Positions 1-9,165 are shown, counted from the stretch's first letter. The stretch is DNA of 64,000 bases from Maritimibacter sp. HL-12 (GCF_900177545.1 NZ_FXBQ01000001.1:1-64000); one strand, 5' to 3'. Notes: generated by a model not told the origin, from the letters alone. Made by a program: numbers and translations.

Positions 1-1
1 G

Positions 2-78
2 TGGCGCGGTTGACGGGACTCGAACCCGCGACCCCCGGCGTGACAGGCCGGTACTCTAACCAACTGAGCTACAACCGC
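2..78 (-). tRNA. tRNA-Asp (anticodon GTC)
   Basis: On the minus strand the sequence folds into a full cloverleaf with a seven-pair acceptor stem (GCGGTTG with CAACCGC). The anticodon stem CCGGC/GCCGG encloses the loop CTGTCAC, so the anticodon is GTC. The T arm carries TTCGAGT and the CCA end is encoded (positions 2-4). It ends almost at the window edge. Confidence 0.97.
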
Positions 79-115
79 CCGCTGCCGATCCCCGTGCGGG
101 GCGTCGTGAGGCCGG

Positions 116-144
116 GTTCTAGAAGCGCGCGGGGGGGGCGTCAA
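116..144 (-). promoter_or_regulatory. Probable sigma-70 promoter of tRNA-Asp
   Basis: Reading the minus strand, TTGACG (144-139) is followed by a 17-base spacer and TAGAAC (121-116). The tRNA 5' end lies 38 bases further on. Both boxes and the spacing fit a housekeeping promoter. Confidence 0.6.
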
Positions 145-464
145 GCTGTTCCGCGCAAGACTTTCGCGTTTTTTCGCCGGCGCGCGCGGATGACGGCAAC
201 GCAGGGGTGAGTCGGCCGCTGCGCAGGGCCCGCCGGGAGATGCGGACCGGGGGGCGCTTTCATCTCCGTCGGCCTGGTTGGGTAATCACAAGGCGCTTCA
301 CCTTTTGCAACTTCACGCGCCCGCCCCGCGCATCGGATTGTGCGAAACCGGCAACAGCTTGCAGGCCCGCGTCGCCCCGGCCCCGCAAGGCCTTGCCGCC
401 GCATCGGGCGAGTGAAATCAACGCCTTCAGCATTGATTGGTTCGCCAAGGCCTGGGGGGCAAGG
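145..464. other. Gene-free stretch before the deacetylase gene
   Basis: Frames here are open on both strands but show no recognisable domain, and the plus-strand reading from 207 is very Arg/Pro-rich, as expected for non-coding GC-rich DNA. No clear operator or RNA gene was seen. It should hold the promoter of the deacetylase gene. Confidence 0.5.
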
Positions 465-1238
465 GTGATTACGAGACGAAACCTGATCCTTGGATCGGGG
501 GCCGCGATCGCGGGCGGGGCTTGGCTGGCACCGGGAACGGCGCTGGCCGCTTCGAGCACGATCGCGCTGCCCGACGATCTGGATATTGAGCGCCTGATCA
601 CCGTCACCGGTGCATCGACGCAGGCCAGGACGGTGGCGATGACCTTCGACGATGGCCCGCACCCGGCCTACACCCCGGCGCTGCTCGACATCCTCAAGGC
701 CCGGCGGATCCGCGCCAGCTTCTACGTGATCGGGCGCAACGTCGCGCGCTACCCCGATATCGTGAAACGGATGGTCGACGAGGGCCACGAGATCGGCAAC
801 CATTCCTGGCAGCACCCGTTGCTGTCGCAACTGGGCAAGGCCGCGGTGCTGCGCGAGCTCGACCGCACCTCCGAGGCGGTGTTTCGCGCGGTGCAGCGGA
901 TGCCGGTGACGATGCGCCCGCCCTACGGGGCGCTCACGAAAGACCAGCGCGCGATGATCCACAAGGAACGCGAGATGCCGACGATCCTGTGGTCGGTCGA
1001 CCCGGAAGACTGGCGTCGCCCGGGTTCGAGCGTGGTGGCCGACCGCATCGTCGGCGGCGCGCGCCCCGGCGCAATCATCCTCAGCCACGACATCCACAAG
1101 CCCACGGTGCAGGCCATGCCCGCCGCCCTCGACGGGCTGATCGAGCGCGGCTACCGCTTTGCCACCGTCTCGATGATCCTCGGCCAGCGCGACTGGTCGA
1201 AGCTGCGCTGGCGGCTGCCGAAGGTGGCGAAAAGCTGA
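465..1238 (+). CDS. Polysaccharide deacetylase family protein, Tat-exported
   Basis: A 257-residue protein of the NodB-homology (carbohydrate esterase 4) family, which removes acyl groups from polysaccharides or peptidoglycan. The metal-binding motif FDDGPHP is at residues 61-67, NHSWQH (second histidine motif) at 112-117 and RPPYGA further on. The GTG start at 465 gives an N-terminus TRRNLILGSG followed by a hydrophobic stretch ending TALA, a twin-arginine-like signal, so the protein probably acts in the periplasm. A longer reading from 207 adds an Arg-rich extension with no homology and was not chosen. Substrate unknown. Confidence 0.85.
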   Translation: MITRRNLILGSGAAIAGGAWLAPGTALAASSTIALPDDLDIERLITVTGASTQARTVAMTFDDGPHPAYTPALLDILKARRIRASFYVIGRNVARYPDIVKRMVDEGHEIGNHSWQHPLLSQLGKAAVLRELDRTSEAVFRAVQRMPVTMRPPYGALTKDQRAMIHKEREMPTILWSVDPEDWRRPGSSVVADRIVGGARPGAIILSHDIHKPTVQAMPAALDGLIERGYRFATVSMILGQRDWSKLRWRLPKVAKS

Positions 1239-1292
1239 AGCGCCGGTGATGGCGGCTGATCGCCCCCCCCCGGCATCCTCGGCGACCCTTGA

Positions 1293-2648
1293 TCAGGATG
1301 CCTGGCTGTAGCGGGCGCCGTTGGAAAGATAGGCATCATAGGCACTGGCGATGATCCGGGTCAGAGGTTTTCCGCCAGGTTCGATCGACAGCGATCCTTC
1401 GTCCATGACCACGTCATCGGCGTATCGTGCGGCCACCATCGCGTGGATCGGGTCGAGCTGCGATGCCGCCGGTCCGAAATCGCGCTCGAGCGCCGCGCGG
1501 TCGATCCGGAAATCGCACATCAGCATTTCGATCGCCCGGCCGCGCAACCGGTCATCCTCGGTCAGGACGTGCCCCTTGGTCCCCGCGAGGTTGCCAGCGG
1601 CAACCCGCTGCGCATAGGCCGCCGTCGCCGGCGCGTTCTGAACGTAGCCGTCGGGCAGCCGCGAGATCGACGAGGCCCCGAGACCGATCAAGGTTGCGCA
1701 GTCGTCTGCGGTGTAGCCCTGGAAATTGCGCCTCAGCCTGCCGTCACGCTGTGCGCGGGCCAAGCCGTCCTCCGCCGTGGCGAAATGGTCGATGCCGATC
1801 GGGGTCATCCCGGCCGCTTCGAAACGCGCACCGGCAAGCCGGGCCAGCGCGTGGCGCGCGTGATCGCCGGGCAAGGCCGCTTCGTCGATCATCTTCTGCC
1901 GTTTCGACATCCATGGCACATGCGCATAGCCAAACAACGCCACCCGATCCGGGTTGAGGGTCAGCACCTTGGCCACCGTGTCGGCCTGGCGGGCCTGGCT
2001 CTGGTGCGGCAGACCGTAAACCAGGTCGGTGTTGAGCGAGGTGACCCCGGCGGCGCGCAGATCGTCGACACAGCCACGCGTGACATCGAAGGGTTGCGCG
2101 CGCCCGATCGCCGTCTGCACGATCGGGTCGAAATCCTGAATGCCGATCGAGGCACGGGTCATGCCCTGTTCGGCGAGGGCGGCGATCTTGTCGCGATCCA
2201 CCATGGTCGGGTCGATCTCGACCGAGAATTCGCAGTCGTCGGTGGGCGGAAACACCCGCTTGATGGCCTCCGCGAGGCGGTGGATCATCCGGGGCGGCAG
2301 GATTGTCGGCGTGCCGCCGCCCCAATGCAGACGCCCCATGCGCAGACCTGCGGGAAGCGTGTCCCGGACGAGAGCAAGTTCCGCTTCGAGAGACTCGAGA
2401 TAGCTTTCGACCGGGCTCAGCGTCTTGGTGCCCTGGGTCCGGCAGGCGCAGAACCAGCAAAGCCGTTCGCAAAAGGGAATGTGGATATAGACCGAAACCG
2501 GCTGCGCCGGGTCCAGACCGGACAGGGCGGCGTGCTGGAAGGCGGCGCCGGTCTCGGTGGAGAACACCGGCGCGGTTGGATACGAGGTGTAGCGGGGCAC
2601 CCGGGCGTCAAAGAGGCCGAGGGATTCGAGGCGTTCGATCTGTTTCAT
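1293..2648 (-). CDS. hemN: Oxygen-independent coproporphyrinogen III dehydrogenase
   Basis: A 451-residue radical-SAM enzyme that converts coproporphyrinogen III to protoporphyrinogen IX without oxygen, supplying heme under anoxia. The radical-SAM cysteines C60, C64 and C67 lie in FCERLCWFC, followed by GGGTPTIL (SAM binding) and a HemN C-terminal domain. Length matches the family (about 450). The ATG at 2648 was chosen because upstream residues lack homology. It sits next to nnrS and the nor genes, and a TTG-N8-CAA box lies 35 bases upstream, consistent with induction together with denitrification, which needs heme for NorBC. Confidence 0.93.
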   Translation of the reverse strand: MKQIERLESLGLFDARVPRYTSYPTAPVFSTETGAAFQHAALSGLDPAQPVSVYIHIPFCERLCWFCACRTQGTKTLSPVESYLESLEAELALVRDTLPAGLRMGRLHWGGGTPTILPPRMIHRLAEAIKRVFPPTDDCEFSVEIDPTMVDRDKIAALAEQGMTRASIGIQDFDPIVQTAIGRAQPFDVTRGCVDDLRAAGVTSLNTDLVYGLPHQSQARQADTVAKVLTLNPDRVALFGYAHVPWMSKRQKMIDEAALPGDHARHALARLAGARFEAAGMTPIGIDHFATAEDGLARAQRDGRLRRNFQGYTADDCATLIGLGASSISRLPDGYVQNAPATAAYAQRVAAGNLAGTKGHVLTEDDRLRGRAIEMLMCDFRIDRAALERDFGPAASQLDPIHAMVAARYADDVVMDEGSLSIEPGGKPLTRIIASAYDAYLSNGARYSQAS

Positions 2649-2682
2649 GCCGCCATCATGTGCCCGAGGGGCCCGGCGGAAG

Positions 2683-2696
2683 TTGCGCCGCAACAA
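2683..2696. promoter_or_regulatory. FNR/NnrR-type box upstream of hemN
   Basis: TTGCGCCGCAACAA fits TTG-N8-CAA, the half-site pattern bound by Crp/FNR-family denitrification regulators. It is 35 bases upstream of the hemN start and the spacing between half sites is exact. The same pattern occurs at 9104 and 10180 in this cluster. Confidence 0.6.
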
Positions 2697-2803
2697 ACTC
2701 TTGCGCGTTTTCGTGATACCGCGGCGCGGGGGGCGGTGGCGGTTGGCGACCGAACCATTGCAGTCACCCGATCCCAAGGCCTCCCGGCAGATCCGGTTGC
2801 AGA

Positions 2804-3997
2804 TCACGGGGTCTTCCCGGGTCTGGGCCGCAGCAGCATGGGGCCATAGATCAAGGCAAAGCCTGCGAACGCGGCGAGCCACAACAGACCCGACAGGTAG
2901 CTCAGGTCCGGGTTCACCGACGTGAAGAAACGGGCGGCCACCGATCCGAAGAGGCAAAGATAGATCGCCAGCGTCGCCCGTCCCGCGACCAGCACGCGCC
3001 CGGTATGTCCAAGCGTCGCCCGGGTCATGACCGCCAGCGTCATCGCGCCGATCGTTCCCGACATCCACAGATGCTGCGCGCCTGCGGTGACGAGATTGCC
3101 AAGCAATTGGTCGAGCCCGAGCGCGAAGGCACCCATGGGAATGAAGCCGTAGGAAACATGCAGCACCCAGACCAGCGGTTCGCCACGCGTGTGATGCCCC
3201 TGCCACCGGGCCAGGCGGAGCAGGTGCAGGGCGCCGAGCACGATCAGGGCCATCGCGGTGATCTGCGCAAACGGCCAGACCACCCACAGCAAAAGACCGG
3301 GAAGGCTCAGCACCAGCACCAGCCTGTCAAGGCGCTGCATCGGCGGTGCCGGGCGCGCTTGCCGGTTTTCGCGCGCCAGCCAGTTGCGGGTGAAGGATGG
3401 AATGATACGGCCCCCGATCACCGCGATCATCATGATCGCCGTTGCGACGCCCAATCGCAGGCCGATGCCCTGTGCGGCAAAGCCGCCATTCAGTGCCTCA
3501 AGGTGGAACAGGGCATTTGCGGCCGAAAAGACCGCGAGCAGCGCCAGCACGGTCAGGTTGTGCCAGTTCTTCCCGGCGATGATCTCGCGCAGGATCACCG
3601 CAGCCAGCGTCAAGGGGAATGCGAGATCAACGAGTGGCGCGACCGCGAGCGGAAGACCGGCCGAAACCATCACCGCGATGCGACCGGCAACCCAGAGGCC
3701 AAACAGCGCGGCCAGCCGCCAGCCGACCATGGGCAGCCGTCCGGTCCAGTTCGGCACCGCCGTCAGCACGAAGCCCGCGAGAACCGCACCGAGATAGCCG
3801 AACAGGAATTCATGCGCGTGCCATGACACGGCATCAAACCGCGTCGGCAGTTCGATGGTCCCCGCCAACGCCGCCAGCCACAGGAGCATCGCCACGAATA
3901 CCCAGACCGGCCCGAACAGAAAGAACGGGCGAAACCCGAAGCTGAACAGCGCCGGCCCCTGCCAGGCGCGCATTTGCTCTGCCGATGTTCGTGCCAT
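2804..3997 (-). CDS. nnrS: NnrS family membrane protein
   Basis: A 397-residue protein with about twelve hydrophobic segments. It starts FGFRPFFLFGPVW and contains SWHAHEFLFGYLGAVLAGF, the characteristic N-terminal region of NnrS. NnrS is a heme- and copper-containing membrane protein made under NO control that helps cells withstand nitrosative stress. It lies between hemN and the nor genes on the same strand. The C-terminus ends in a Pro/Arg-rich cytoplasmic tail. Confidence 0.9.
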   Translation of the reverse strand: MARTSAEQMRAWQGPALFSFGFRPFFLFGPVWVFVAMLLWLAALAGTIELPTRFDAVSWHAHEFLFGYLGAVLAGFVLTAVPNWTGRLPMVGWRLAALFGLWVAGRIAVMVSAGLPLAVAPLVDLAFPLTLAAVILREIIAGKNWHNLTVLALLAVFSAANALFHLEALNGGFAAQGIGLRLGVATAIMMIAVIGGRIIPSFTRNWLARENRQARPAPPMQRLDRLVLVLSLPGLLLWVVWPFAQITAMALIVLGALHLLRLARWQGHHTRGEPLVWVLHVSYGFIPMGAFALGLDQLLGNLVTAGAQHLWMSGTIGAMTLAVMTRATLGHTGRVLVAGRATLAIYLCLFGSVAARFFTSVNPDLSYLSGLLWLAAFAGFALIYGPMLLRPRPGKTP

Positions 3998-4126
3998 CCC
4001 GGGCCTCCATGCCCCTGGTGCCGCGTCCCGGAGCTTGTTCCGTCATCGGAACCGCTTCGCCGCACCCGTTTGCCGCGATGTTGGACATGCAGCCTCAGCT
4101 CTCGCGCCGCGTCGTGCGCGCTGGTG

Positions 4127-4369
4127 TCATTCGGGCGCGGGCTTTGCGTCCGCCACGTCCATCAGGTGGCGGATGTGGCGGGCAAAATACCACGTCGCGG
4201 GTGCGCCGATGACACAGCCGATCCCGATCGACCAGGCCGTTGACGCGACGGGCCCGCCGACCCAACTGAAGATCAGCGAGGCGAAGAACACGTTGACCGC
4301 CGCCGCCCCTGCCCCGAACGGGTAAAGCGCGAAGGCGATCCGTGTCGTGGACCACCCTTGCCCGGTCAT
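4127..4369 (-). CDS. Small two-TM membrane protein of the nor cluster
   Basis: An 80-residue protein with two hydrophobic segments (roughly residues 10-32 and 38-60) and a charged tail ending RHIRHLMDVADAKPAPE. It starts in a 4-base ATGA overlap with the stop of the 58-residue protein upstream, so translation is probably coupled. Its place after norD matches where other denitrifiers carry small nor accessory proteins such as NorF, but I do not recognise the sequence well enough to name it. A role in assembly or stability of NO reductase is an inference from context. Confidence 0.7.
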   Translation of the reverse strand: MTGQGWSTTRIAFALYPFGAGAAAVNVFFASLIFSWVGGPVASTAWSIGIGCVIGAPATWYFARHIRHLMDVADAKPAPE

Positions 4370-4542
4370 CTGCGGACCACCAGCCGGTGAACCAGCACAA
4401 GCGCCGCGATCAGCGCGACGCTGCTCAGGGCGAACCAGATTTCCGCGGTGGCCGATTGGGCCTGCGGAATCGGTCGGTCAAAGCTCTTGGCCAGCGCGGG
4501 CGATGCCAGCATCATCGCCATGAGCGGGGTGAGAATACGCAT
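4366..4542 (-). CDS. 58-residue signal-peptide/TM microprotein after norD
   Basis: An unlisted-size gene found by reading the gap between norD and the 80-residue gene. It starts ATG at 4542, one base after the norD stop, and ends in TGA overlapping the next ATG. The product begins MRILTPLMAMMLASPALAKS, a convincing signal peptide with an ALA-type cleavage site, and has one hydrophobic segment (about residues 35-52) ending HRLVVRR. The tight spacing on both sides (1-base gap, 4-base overlap) is the main evidence that it is real. Function unknown; probably periplasm-facing and linked to NO reductase. Confidence 0.72.
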   Translation of the reverse strand: MRILTPLMAMMLASPALAKSFDRPIPQAQSATAEIWFALSSVALIAALVLVHRLVVRR

Positions 4543-4543
4543 G

Positions 4544-6427
4544 TCAGGTCTCCTGTGTCAGGGTGCGGTAGATATCGGGCAGCGATTTGGTCAGCCGCTC
4601 CGGGTGGGGCAGCAGGGTAAAGCCGCCACGGCCGAAGATGCGGGCGAACCAGTCCTGCCCGTCCTCGTCGATGATGATGCCATGCAGGCTCTGGCCGGCG
4701 TTGCGGGCTTCGCGGACGGCCTTGTGGCTGTCTTCGATACCGTGCTGGCCCTCGTAATGGTCAAGATCATTGGGCTTGCCGTCGGTCAGGACGATCAGCA
4801 GTTTTAGGGCGCTGGGGGCTTCGGCCAGTTGCGCGCTGACATGGCGGATGGCGGCCCCCAACCGGGTGTAGTGCCCCGGTTTCAGCGCACCGATGTTGGC
4901 GGTGATATCGGCCGACATCGGGTCCTTGAAATCCTTGCAGCGGGTCAGGAACACCCGATCGCGGCGCAGCGATGAAAACCCCCAGATCGCAAGCCGATCC
5001 CCGGCGGCGTCGATCCCACCGGCGAGGGCGGCCATCGCCTCGCGGGCGACCTCGATCACCGAGGTGTCGCCGATGCTGGCTTCGGTCGAGCGCGAGGTGT
5101 CGATCAGGAAGGCCACCGACAGATCCCGCTCGGTTTGCCGCGCCGATTGCCAGATCCGGTCGGAGCCGCGCCCGGTCGCCATCAGATCGGCCCGCGCGGT
5201 GAGCAGGGCATCGAGATCAAGCTCGGTGCCATCAACCTGGCGCGGTTGCAGGATGCGGCGCGGGCGCAGCGCCTCGAACTGGCGGCGCACTTCGCGCATC
5301 CGCCGTTGGTTCGGCACGAACGGCGGGCCTTCGGGTCTGGCCGGTGTGTCCAGCACCCGGCAATGGCCCTCCATGTAGCTGCGCGAGCGGTGATTCCATT
5401 CGGGGTATATGTGCTCCCCGGCCAAGGCCTCGTGATCGGCGTCGGCGGGCGACAGGTCGAGATGCAGGCGCAGGCGCGTGGCTGCCTTGCGGTCCTGCTT
5501 CGACAGGGTGATTTCGTCCTGATCGTCGGCCGCCTTCTGGGCGTTCTCTTCGTCGTCATCATCGACGCTGCGGTTGATGTTCATCGACTCGACCCAGGAC
5601 AGGATCGACTCGAACCGGTGAATGATGAAGCTGTCCTTGCGGTTGTGCTGGTCCTGATCCTTGCGCTTGCCGAGCTTGCGGGTGGTGTGCGCCGCGTTGG
5701 GCGGCGGGGCTGCGGGATCGGCCTGTTCGTCGCCGGCGGCCTTGCCCGAGGACGGCAGGGCGAAGCGCAACCAGATCGGCACGGGGGCAAACGGCATGTG
5801 GGCCTTGCTGCCCGGATCGGCGGTCAGCACGGGGCAAGCGCCACCAAGCTGGTCGCGGATGGCGTTCTCGAAGATCGCCTCCTGGCGTGGCCGGACGAGG
5901 TCGAGCCGCGCGTCGAGGCAGAGTTGCGCCATCGCGCCATAGGAGGCGCGCAAGCCCGGACAGGCGGCGTAGACCGCATCGGACGCCGCGACATTGGCCC
6001 GGATCTGGGCGCAGTCCTGCAAGGGGCCGTCGCCCTCCAGAGCGTCAAGATCGGGCGCGCTCCGGGCGGCCATGGCGGTCAGCCAGAAATAGGCCGCCCG
6101 GTTCAGGGCCGGGTCGGGAAAGGCCGCGAGAAACGGCGGCAGGGTGAGGCGTTCGCCGTCGAATCCCGCAACCCATTCGCGGTCGCGCTCCGCTCCCAGC
6201 TTGCGCCGCAGCGGGCGGCGGTGGCGCGCCAGGGTCGGCGCGGCCTCGGCCAGTTCGACACCCGCCGCGCCCCCCAGCGCGCGGAACAGCACCGCGAGGC
6301 TGGGTCGCACCGAGGCAAGGGCGACCGCTGCCTCGGGATAGGAAATCTCCGCCCCGATCCGGCTGGCCATGTCGTGCCAGATGTTTCCGACCGTTTCTTC
6401 TGGGTCCATCAGGTCGAGGAGGTGCAT
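4544..6427 (-). CDS. norD: NorD, von Willebrand A-domain activator of NO reductase
   Basis: A 627-residue protein whose C-terminal third is a von Willebrand A domain with the metal-ion site DTSRS (after VAFLI) and LLIVLTDGKPND. NorD works with the AAA+ ATPase NorQ to insert the non-heme iron into NorB. The N-terminal two thirds is helical and lacks a named domain, as usual for the family; the middle has an acidic, charged stretch (VDDDDEENAQKAADDQDE). It follows norQ by five bases and is followed by the 58-residue gene by one base, so a single transcript is likely. Confidence 0.93.
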   Translation of the reverse strand: MHLLDLMDPEETVGNIWHDMASRIGAEISYPEAAVALASVRPSLAVLFRALGGAAGVELAEAAPTLARHRRPLRRKLGAERDREWVAGFDGERLTLPPFLAAFPDPALNRAAYFWLTAMAARSAPDLDALEGDGPLQDCAQIRANVAASDAVYAACPGLRASYGAMAQLCLDARLDLVRPRQEAIFENAIRDQLGGACPVLTADPGSKAHMPFAPVPIWLRFALPSSGKAAGDEQADPAAPPPNAAHTTRKLGKRKDQDQHNRKDSFIIHRFESILSWVESMNINRSVDDDDEENAQKAADDQDEITLSKQDRKAATRLRLHLDLSPADADHEALAGEHIYPEWNHRSRSYMEGHCRVLDTPARPEGPPFVPNQRRMREVRRQFEALRPRRILQPRQVDGTELDLDALLTARADLMATGRGSDRIWQSARQTERDLSVAFLIDTSRSTEASIGDTSVIEVAREAMAALAGGIDAAGDRLAIWGFSSLRRDRVFLTRCKDFKDPMSADITANIGALKPGHYTRLGAAIRHVSAQLAEAPSALKLLIVLTDGKPNDLDHYEGQHGIEDSHKAVREARNAGQSLHGIIIDEDGQDWFARIFGRGGFTLLPHPERLTKSLPDIYRTLTQET

Positions 6428-6432
6428 GGCCG

Positions 6433-7227
6433 CTACCCGTAGATCGTCGCGACCAGGTCGCGCAGGGCCCGCTGAACGTCCGGTTCGTCGCTCAACGGCT
6501 CGATGATGGCGGCTTCAAGCGCCTGCTCGATCGCCATGGACCCGGCGATCAGCGTGGCCGCGTAGGTCAGAAGCCGGGTCGACACGCCCTCTTCGAGGTC
6601 CATCCCCGAAAGGTTCCGGATCGACTGCGCCAACCGCACCAGCGGTGCCACCCGCGCCGGCTCCAGCCGGCTTTCCCGGGCCACGACGGCAATTTCGGTC
6701 TCGGCATCGGGAAAGTCGAACGAGATCGACAGGAACCGCTGCCGGGTCGAGGGCTTCAGCCGTTTCAGCACGTTCTGGTAGCCGGGGTTGTAGCTCGCCA
6801 CCAACATGAACTCGCGCGGCGCGACAAGTTCTTCGCCAGTGCGGTCGATCATCAGCGTCCGGCGGGTGTCGGTCAGCGGGTGCAGCACGACAGTGACGTC
6901 CTTGCGCGCCTCGACCACCTCGTCGAGATAGCAAATGCCGCCTTCCCGCACCGCGCGGGTGAGCGGGCCGTCAACCCAGACGGTCTCGCCCCCCTTGAGC
7001 AGGTAGCGCCCGATCAGGTCGGCCGCCGACAGGTCGTCGTGACAGGCCACGGTGTAGATCGGCTTGCCCAGGCGCGCCGCCATGTGTTCGACGAAGCGGG
7101 TCTTGCCGCAGCCGGTCGGCCCCTTCAAAAGAAGGGGCAAACCATTTTTGTAGGCCGTCTCGAACAGCTCGCATTCGCGGCCGGTGGGGTGATAGAACGG
7201 CAGGGTTGGCGAGGCTTGCATGTTCAT
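6433..7227 (-). CDS. norQ: NorQ, MoxR-type AAA+ ATPase for NO reductase maturation
   Basis: A 264-residue AAA+ protein of the CbbQ/NirQ/NorQ group. Walker A GPTGCGKT is at residues 36-43 and Walker B ICYLDEV at 98-104; the later region ASYNPGYQNVLKRLKPSTRQRF is typical of the family. It acts in the cytoplasm with NorD to activate NorBC. It begins three bases after the norB stop. A second in-frame ATG two codons in (7221) is an equally possible start. Confidence 0.94.
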   Translation of the reverse strand: MNMQASPTLPFYHPTGRECELFETAYKNGLPLLLKGPTGCGKTRFVEHMAARLGKPIYTVACHDDLSAADLIGRYLLKGGETVWVDGPLTRAVREGGICYLDEVVEARKDVTVVLHPLTDTRRTLMIDRTGEELVAPREFMLVASYNPGYQNVLKRLKPSTRQRFLSISFDFPDAETEIAVVARESRLEPARVAPLVRLAQSIRNLSGMDLEEGVSTRLLTYAATLIAGSMAIEQALEAAIIEPLSDEPDVQRALRDLVATIYG

Positions 7228-7230
7228 CGC

Positions 7231-8580
7231 CTATTCTCCCGCAACGCGGTTGGCGGCACCGGGGGCAATCACCTCGGATTTCCGCACGACCAGGATGGAA
7301 TAGATGAACAGGATCGCCCCGATCACCACGGCCAGTCCGGCCCCCCAGCGCATCAGGTAGAAGATCGACAGGCTGTCCTGCACCTCCATGTAGTAGTCAC
7401 CGATGACGCGCTGCATATGGGTCTGGATGGTGCCCGCGAAGGTCAGCACGAAGGTCATGAAGGCCATGCCGCCGGTCATCAGCCAGAACGAGGCCATGTT
7501 GAGCACCTGGTTGTAGGGCGCGCGTTCGCGCAGCATCGGCATCGCGTAAGTGAAGACCGCGAGGTTCAGGGCCACGTAGGCACCGTAGAAGGCAAGGTGG
7601 CCGTGCGCGGCGGTGATCTGCGTGCCGTGGCTGTAGAAGTTCACCCCGTGCAGCGTGTGCAGGAAGCCCCAGACGCCGGCGCCGAAGAAGGCGACGGTGC
7701 TGGCCCCCAGCGACCACAACAGGGCCGCCTTGTTGGGGTGGTTCTTGCGCCCCTTCCAGACCATGACGAAGGCAAACGACATCATCAGGAAGAACGGGAT
7801 CACCTCGAAGGTCGAGAAGATCGAGCCGACCCACTGCCAGTACCCCGGCAGACCGATCCAGTAAAAATGGTGCCCGGTGCCAAGGATGCCGGAGAACAGC
7901 GCGGTGGCAACGATGACGTAGAGCCACTTTTCCACCACTTCGCGGTCAACGCCGGTCAGCTTGAGCAGCAGGAAGGCGAGGATCGACGCCATCACCAGTT
8001 CCCAGGTCGCCTCGACCCAGAGGTGCACGACGAACCACCAATACATCTTGTCGAGGCTCAGGTTGTCGGGGTTGATGAAGGCAAAGACCCAGAGCAGCGA
8101 CAGGAGCCACATCCCCATGAGGAGGACGTTGGCGATTGCCGTCTTCTTGCCGGAAAGAACGGTCATCGAGATGTTGAGCAGGAATATGAGCGCGGCCACG
8201 AGGATGCCGAACTTGACCCAGAGCGGCTGTTCAAGGAATTCGCGCCCGCCGTGGATGCCGACAAGGTAGGAACCAACGGCCCCGAGCGCGCCGACGACGA
8301 GGATGATCAACTGCGCATAGGCCAGTTTGGGCGACCATATCTCGCGTTCGGACTCCTCCGGGATGAGAAAGTAGGCCGCTCCGAAGAAGCCCAGCAGAAG
8401 CCAGACGATCAGCGCATTGGTATGGATCATGCGGATCACGCTGAAGGGCACGATCTCGGCCAGGAAATTCGGCGAGACGTAGACCCAGCCTGCCAGCAAC
8501 CCGCCCAGCACCTGAACGGCGAACAATGCGAGCGCGGCGAGGAAGTACCAGTACGCCACTTTCTGAGATTGGTATTTCAT
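7231..8580 (-). CDS. norB: Nitric oxide reductase subunit B
   Basis: A 449-residue integral membrane protein with about twelve TM helices that reduces NO to N2O. Haem and FeB ligands are visible: H53 in VIRMIHTNAL, the FVVHLWVEATWE helix, the GTGHHFYWIG pair and the AAHGHLAFYGAY helix. Glutamates in WVEATWE mark it as a cytochrome-c-dependent cNOR rather than an oxygen reductase. The length matches cNorB, with no quinol-oxidising N-terminal extension. It follows norC by 12 bases. Confidence 0.97.
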   Translation of the reverse strand: MKYQSQKVAYWYFLAALALFAVQVLGGLLAGWVYVSPNFLAEIVPFSVIRMIHTNALIVWLLLGFFGAAYFLIPEESEREIWSPKLAYAQLIILVVGALGAVGSYLVGIHGGREFLEQPLWVKFGILVAALIFLLNISMTVLSGKKTAIANVLLMGMWLLSLLWVFAFINPDNLSLDKMYWWFVVHLWVEATWELVMASILAFLLLKLTGVDREVVEKWLYVIVATALFSGILGTGHHFYWIGLPGYWQWVGSIFSTFEVIPFFLMMSFAFVMVWKGRKNHPNKAALLWSLGASTVAFFGAGVWGFLHTLHGVNFYSHGTQITAAHGHLAFYGAYVALNLAVFTYAMPMLRERAPYNQVLNMASFWLMTGGMAFMTFVLTFAGTIQTHMQRVIGDYYMEVQDSLSIFYLMRWGAGLAVVIGAILFIYSILVVRKSEVIAPGAANRVAGE

Positions 8581-8592
8581 ATCTTAATCTCC

Positions 8593-9045
8593 TTAACCGG
8601 CGTCATTGGGCGGCCAGCCCTGCGTGTCTGTCTGATCTGCCCAGCGCAGGAATTCCGCGAGACCGCGAATGTCTTCGTCGCTGAGATTGAAATTCGGCAT
8701 CTGGCGACGGCCTTCAACGCCACTGGGTTGGCTTTCCATCCAGCCCTTGAGAACTTCGAACGCATCCTCCGGGCTGTCTTGCACACCCCAGCGGGTCATC
8801 ACGTTGCCAACCTCGGGGGCGAAATACGCGCCCTCGCCATGCAGGCTGTGACAGTTGATGCAGGAGTTCTCCTCCCACACATGCTTGCCGTGAACGACCT
8901 CTTCGCTCAGCGGCATGCCCGCTGTCGAGACGGTCACCACGTATCGGTGGGAATGGACGGTCATCGCCACGAAGATCACGACAAAGAAGATCGAGCCTCC
9001 GTAGAAGATGTTGCGCGCCCGCGATTTGGTTAAGATTTCAGCCAT
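8593..9045 (-). CDS. norC: Nitric oxide reductase subunit C, cytochrome c
   Basis: A 150-residue membrane-anchored c-type cytochrome: one TM helix near residues 12-30, the heme c motif CINCH at 62-66, and a distal Met candidate in RQMPNFNL. It passes electrons from pseudoazurin or cytochrome c to NorB. It is the first gene of norCBQD; a TTG-N8-CAA box lies 58 bases upstream of its start. Confidence 0.96.
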   Translation of the reverse strand: MAEILTKSRARNIFYGGSIFFVVIFVAMTVHSHRYVVTVSTAGMPLSEEVVHGKHVWEENSCINCHSLHGEGAYFAPEVGNVMTRWGVQDSPEDAFEVLKGWMESQPSGVEGRRQMPNFNLSDEDIRGLAEFLRWADQTDTQGWPPNDAG

Positions 9046-9103
9046 TCTGCGGCCTCCTGAAGTTCGGGATGGCCCTGTCTAGGCAGGCTGGTGCTGGCGA
9101 AGT

Positions 9104-9117
9104 TTGCGCCAGCGCAA
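9104..9117. promoter_or_regulatory. NnrR/Dnr-type box between norC and the DUF1858 gene
   Basis: TTGCGCCAGCGCAA is a perfect TTG-N8-CAA palindrome in the 120-base divergent gap. It is 59 bases from norC and 48 bases from the DUF1858 start, so it can serve both promoters. Its inner bases also pair (TTGCGC/GCGCAA), which strengthens it as an operator. Confidence 0.75.
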
Positions 9118-9165
9118 TGTTTGGTGCGATTGAAGCTCTAGGATGGTCCGGGAAAGGAGCCTGTC

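Noticed and set aside
6880-9033. A very long open frame on the plus strand across norQ, norB and norC
   Set aside because: It is antisense to well-conserved genes, is rich in His/Arg/Asp as expected for the complement of GC-rich coding DNA, and matches no family.
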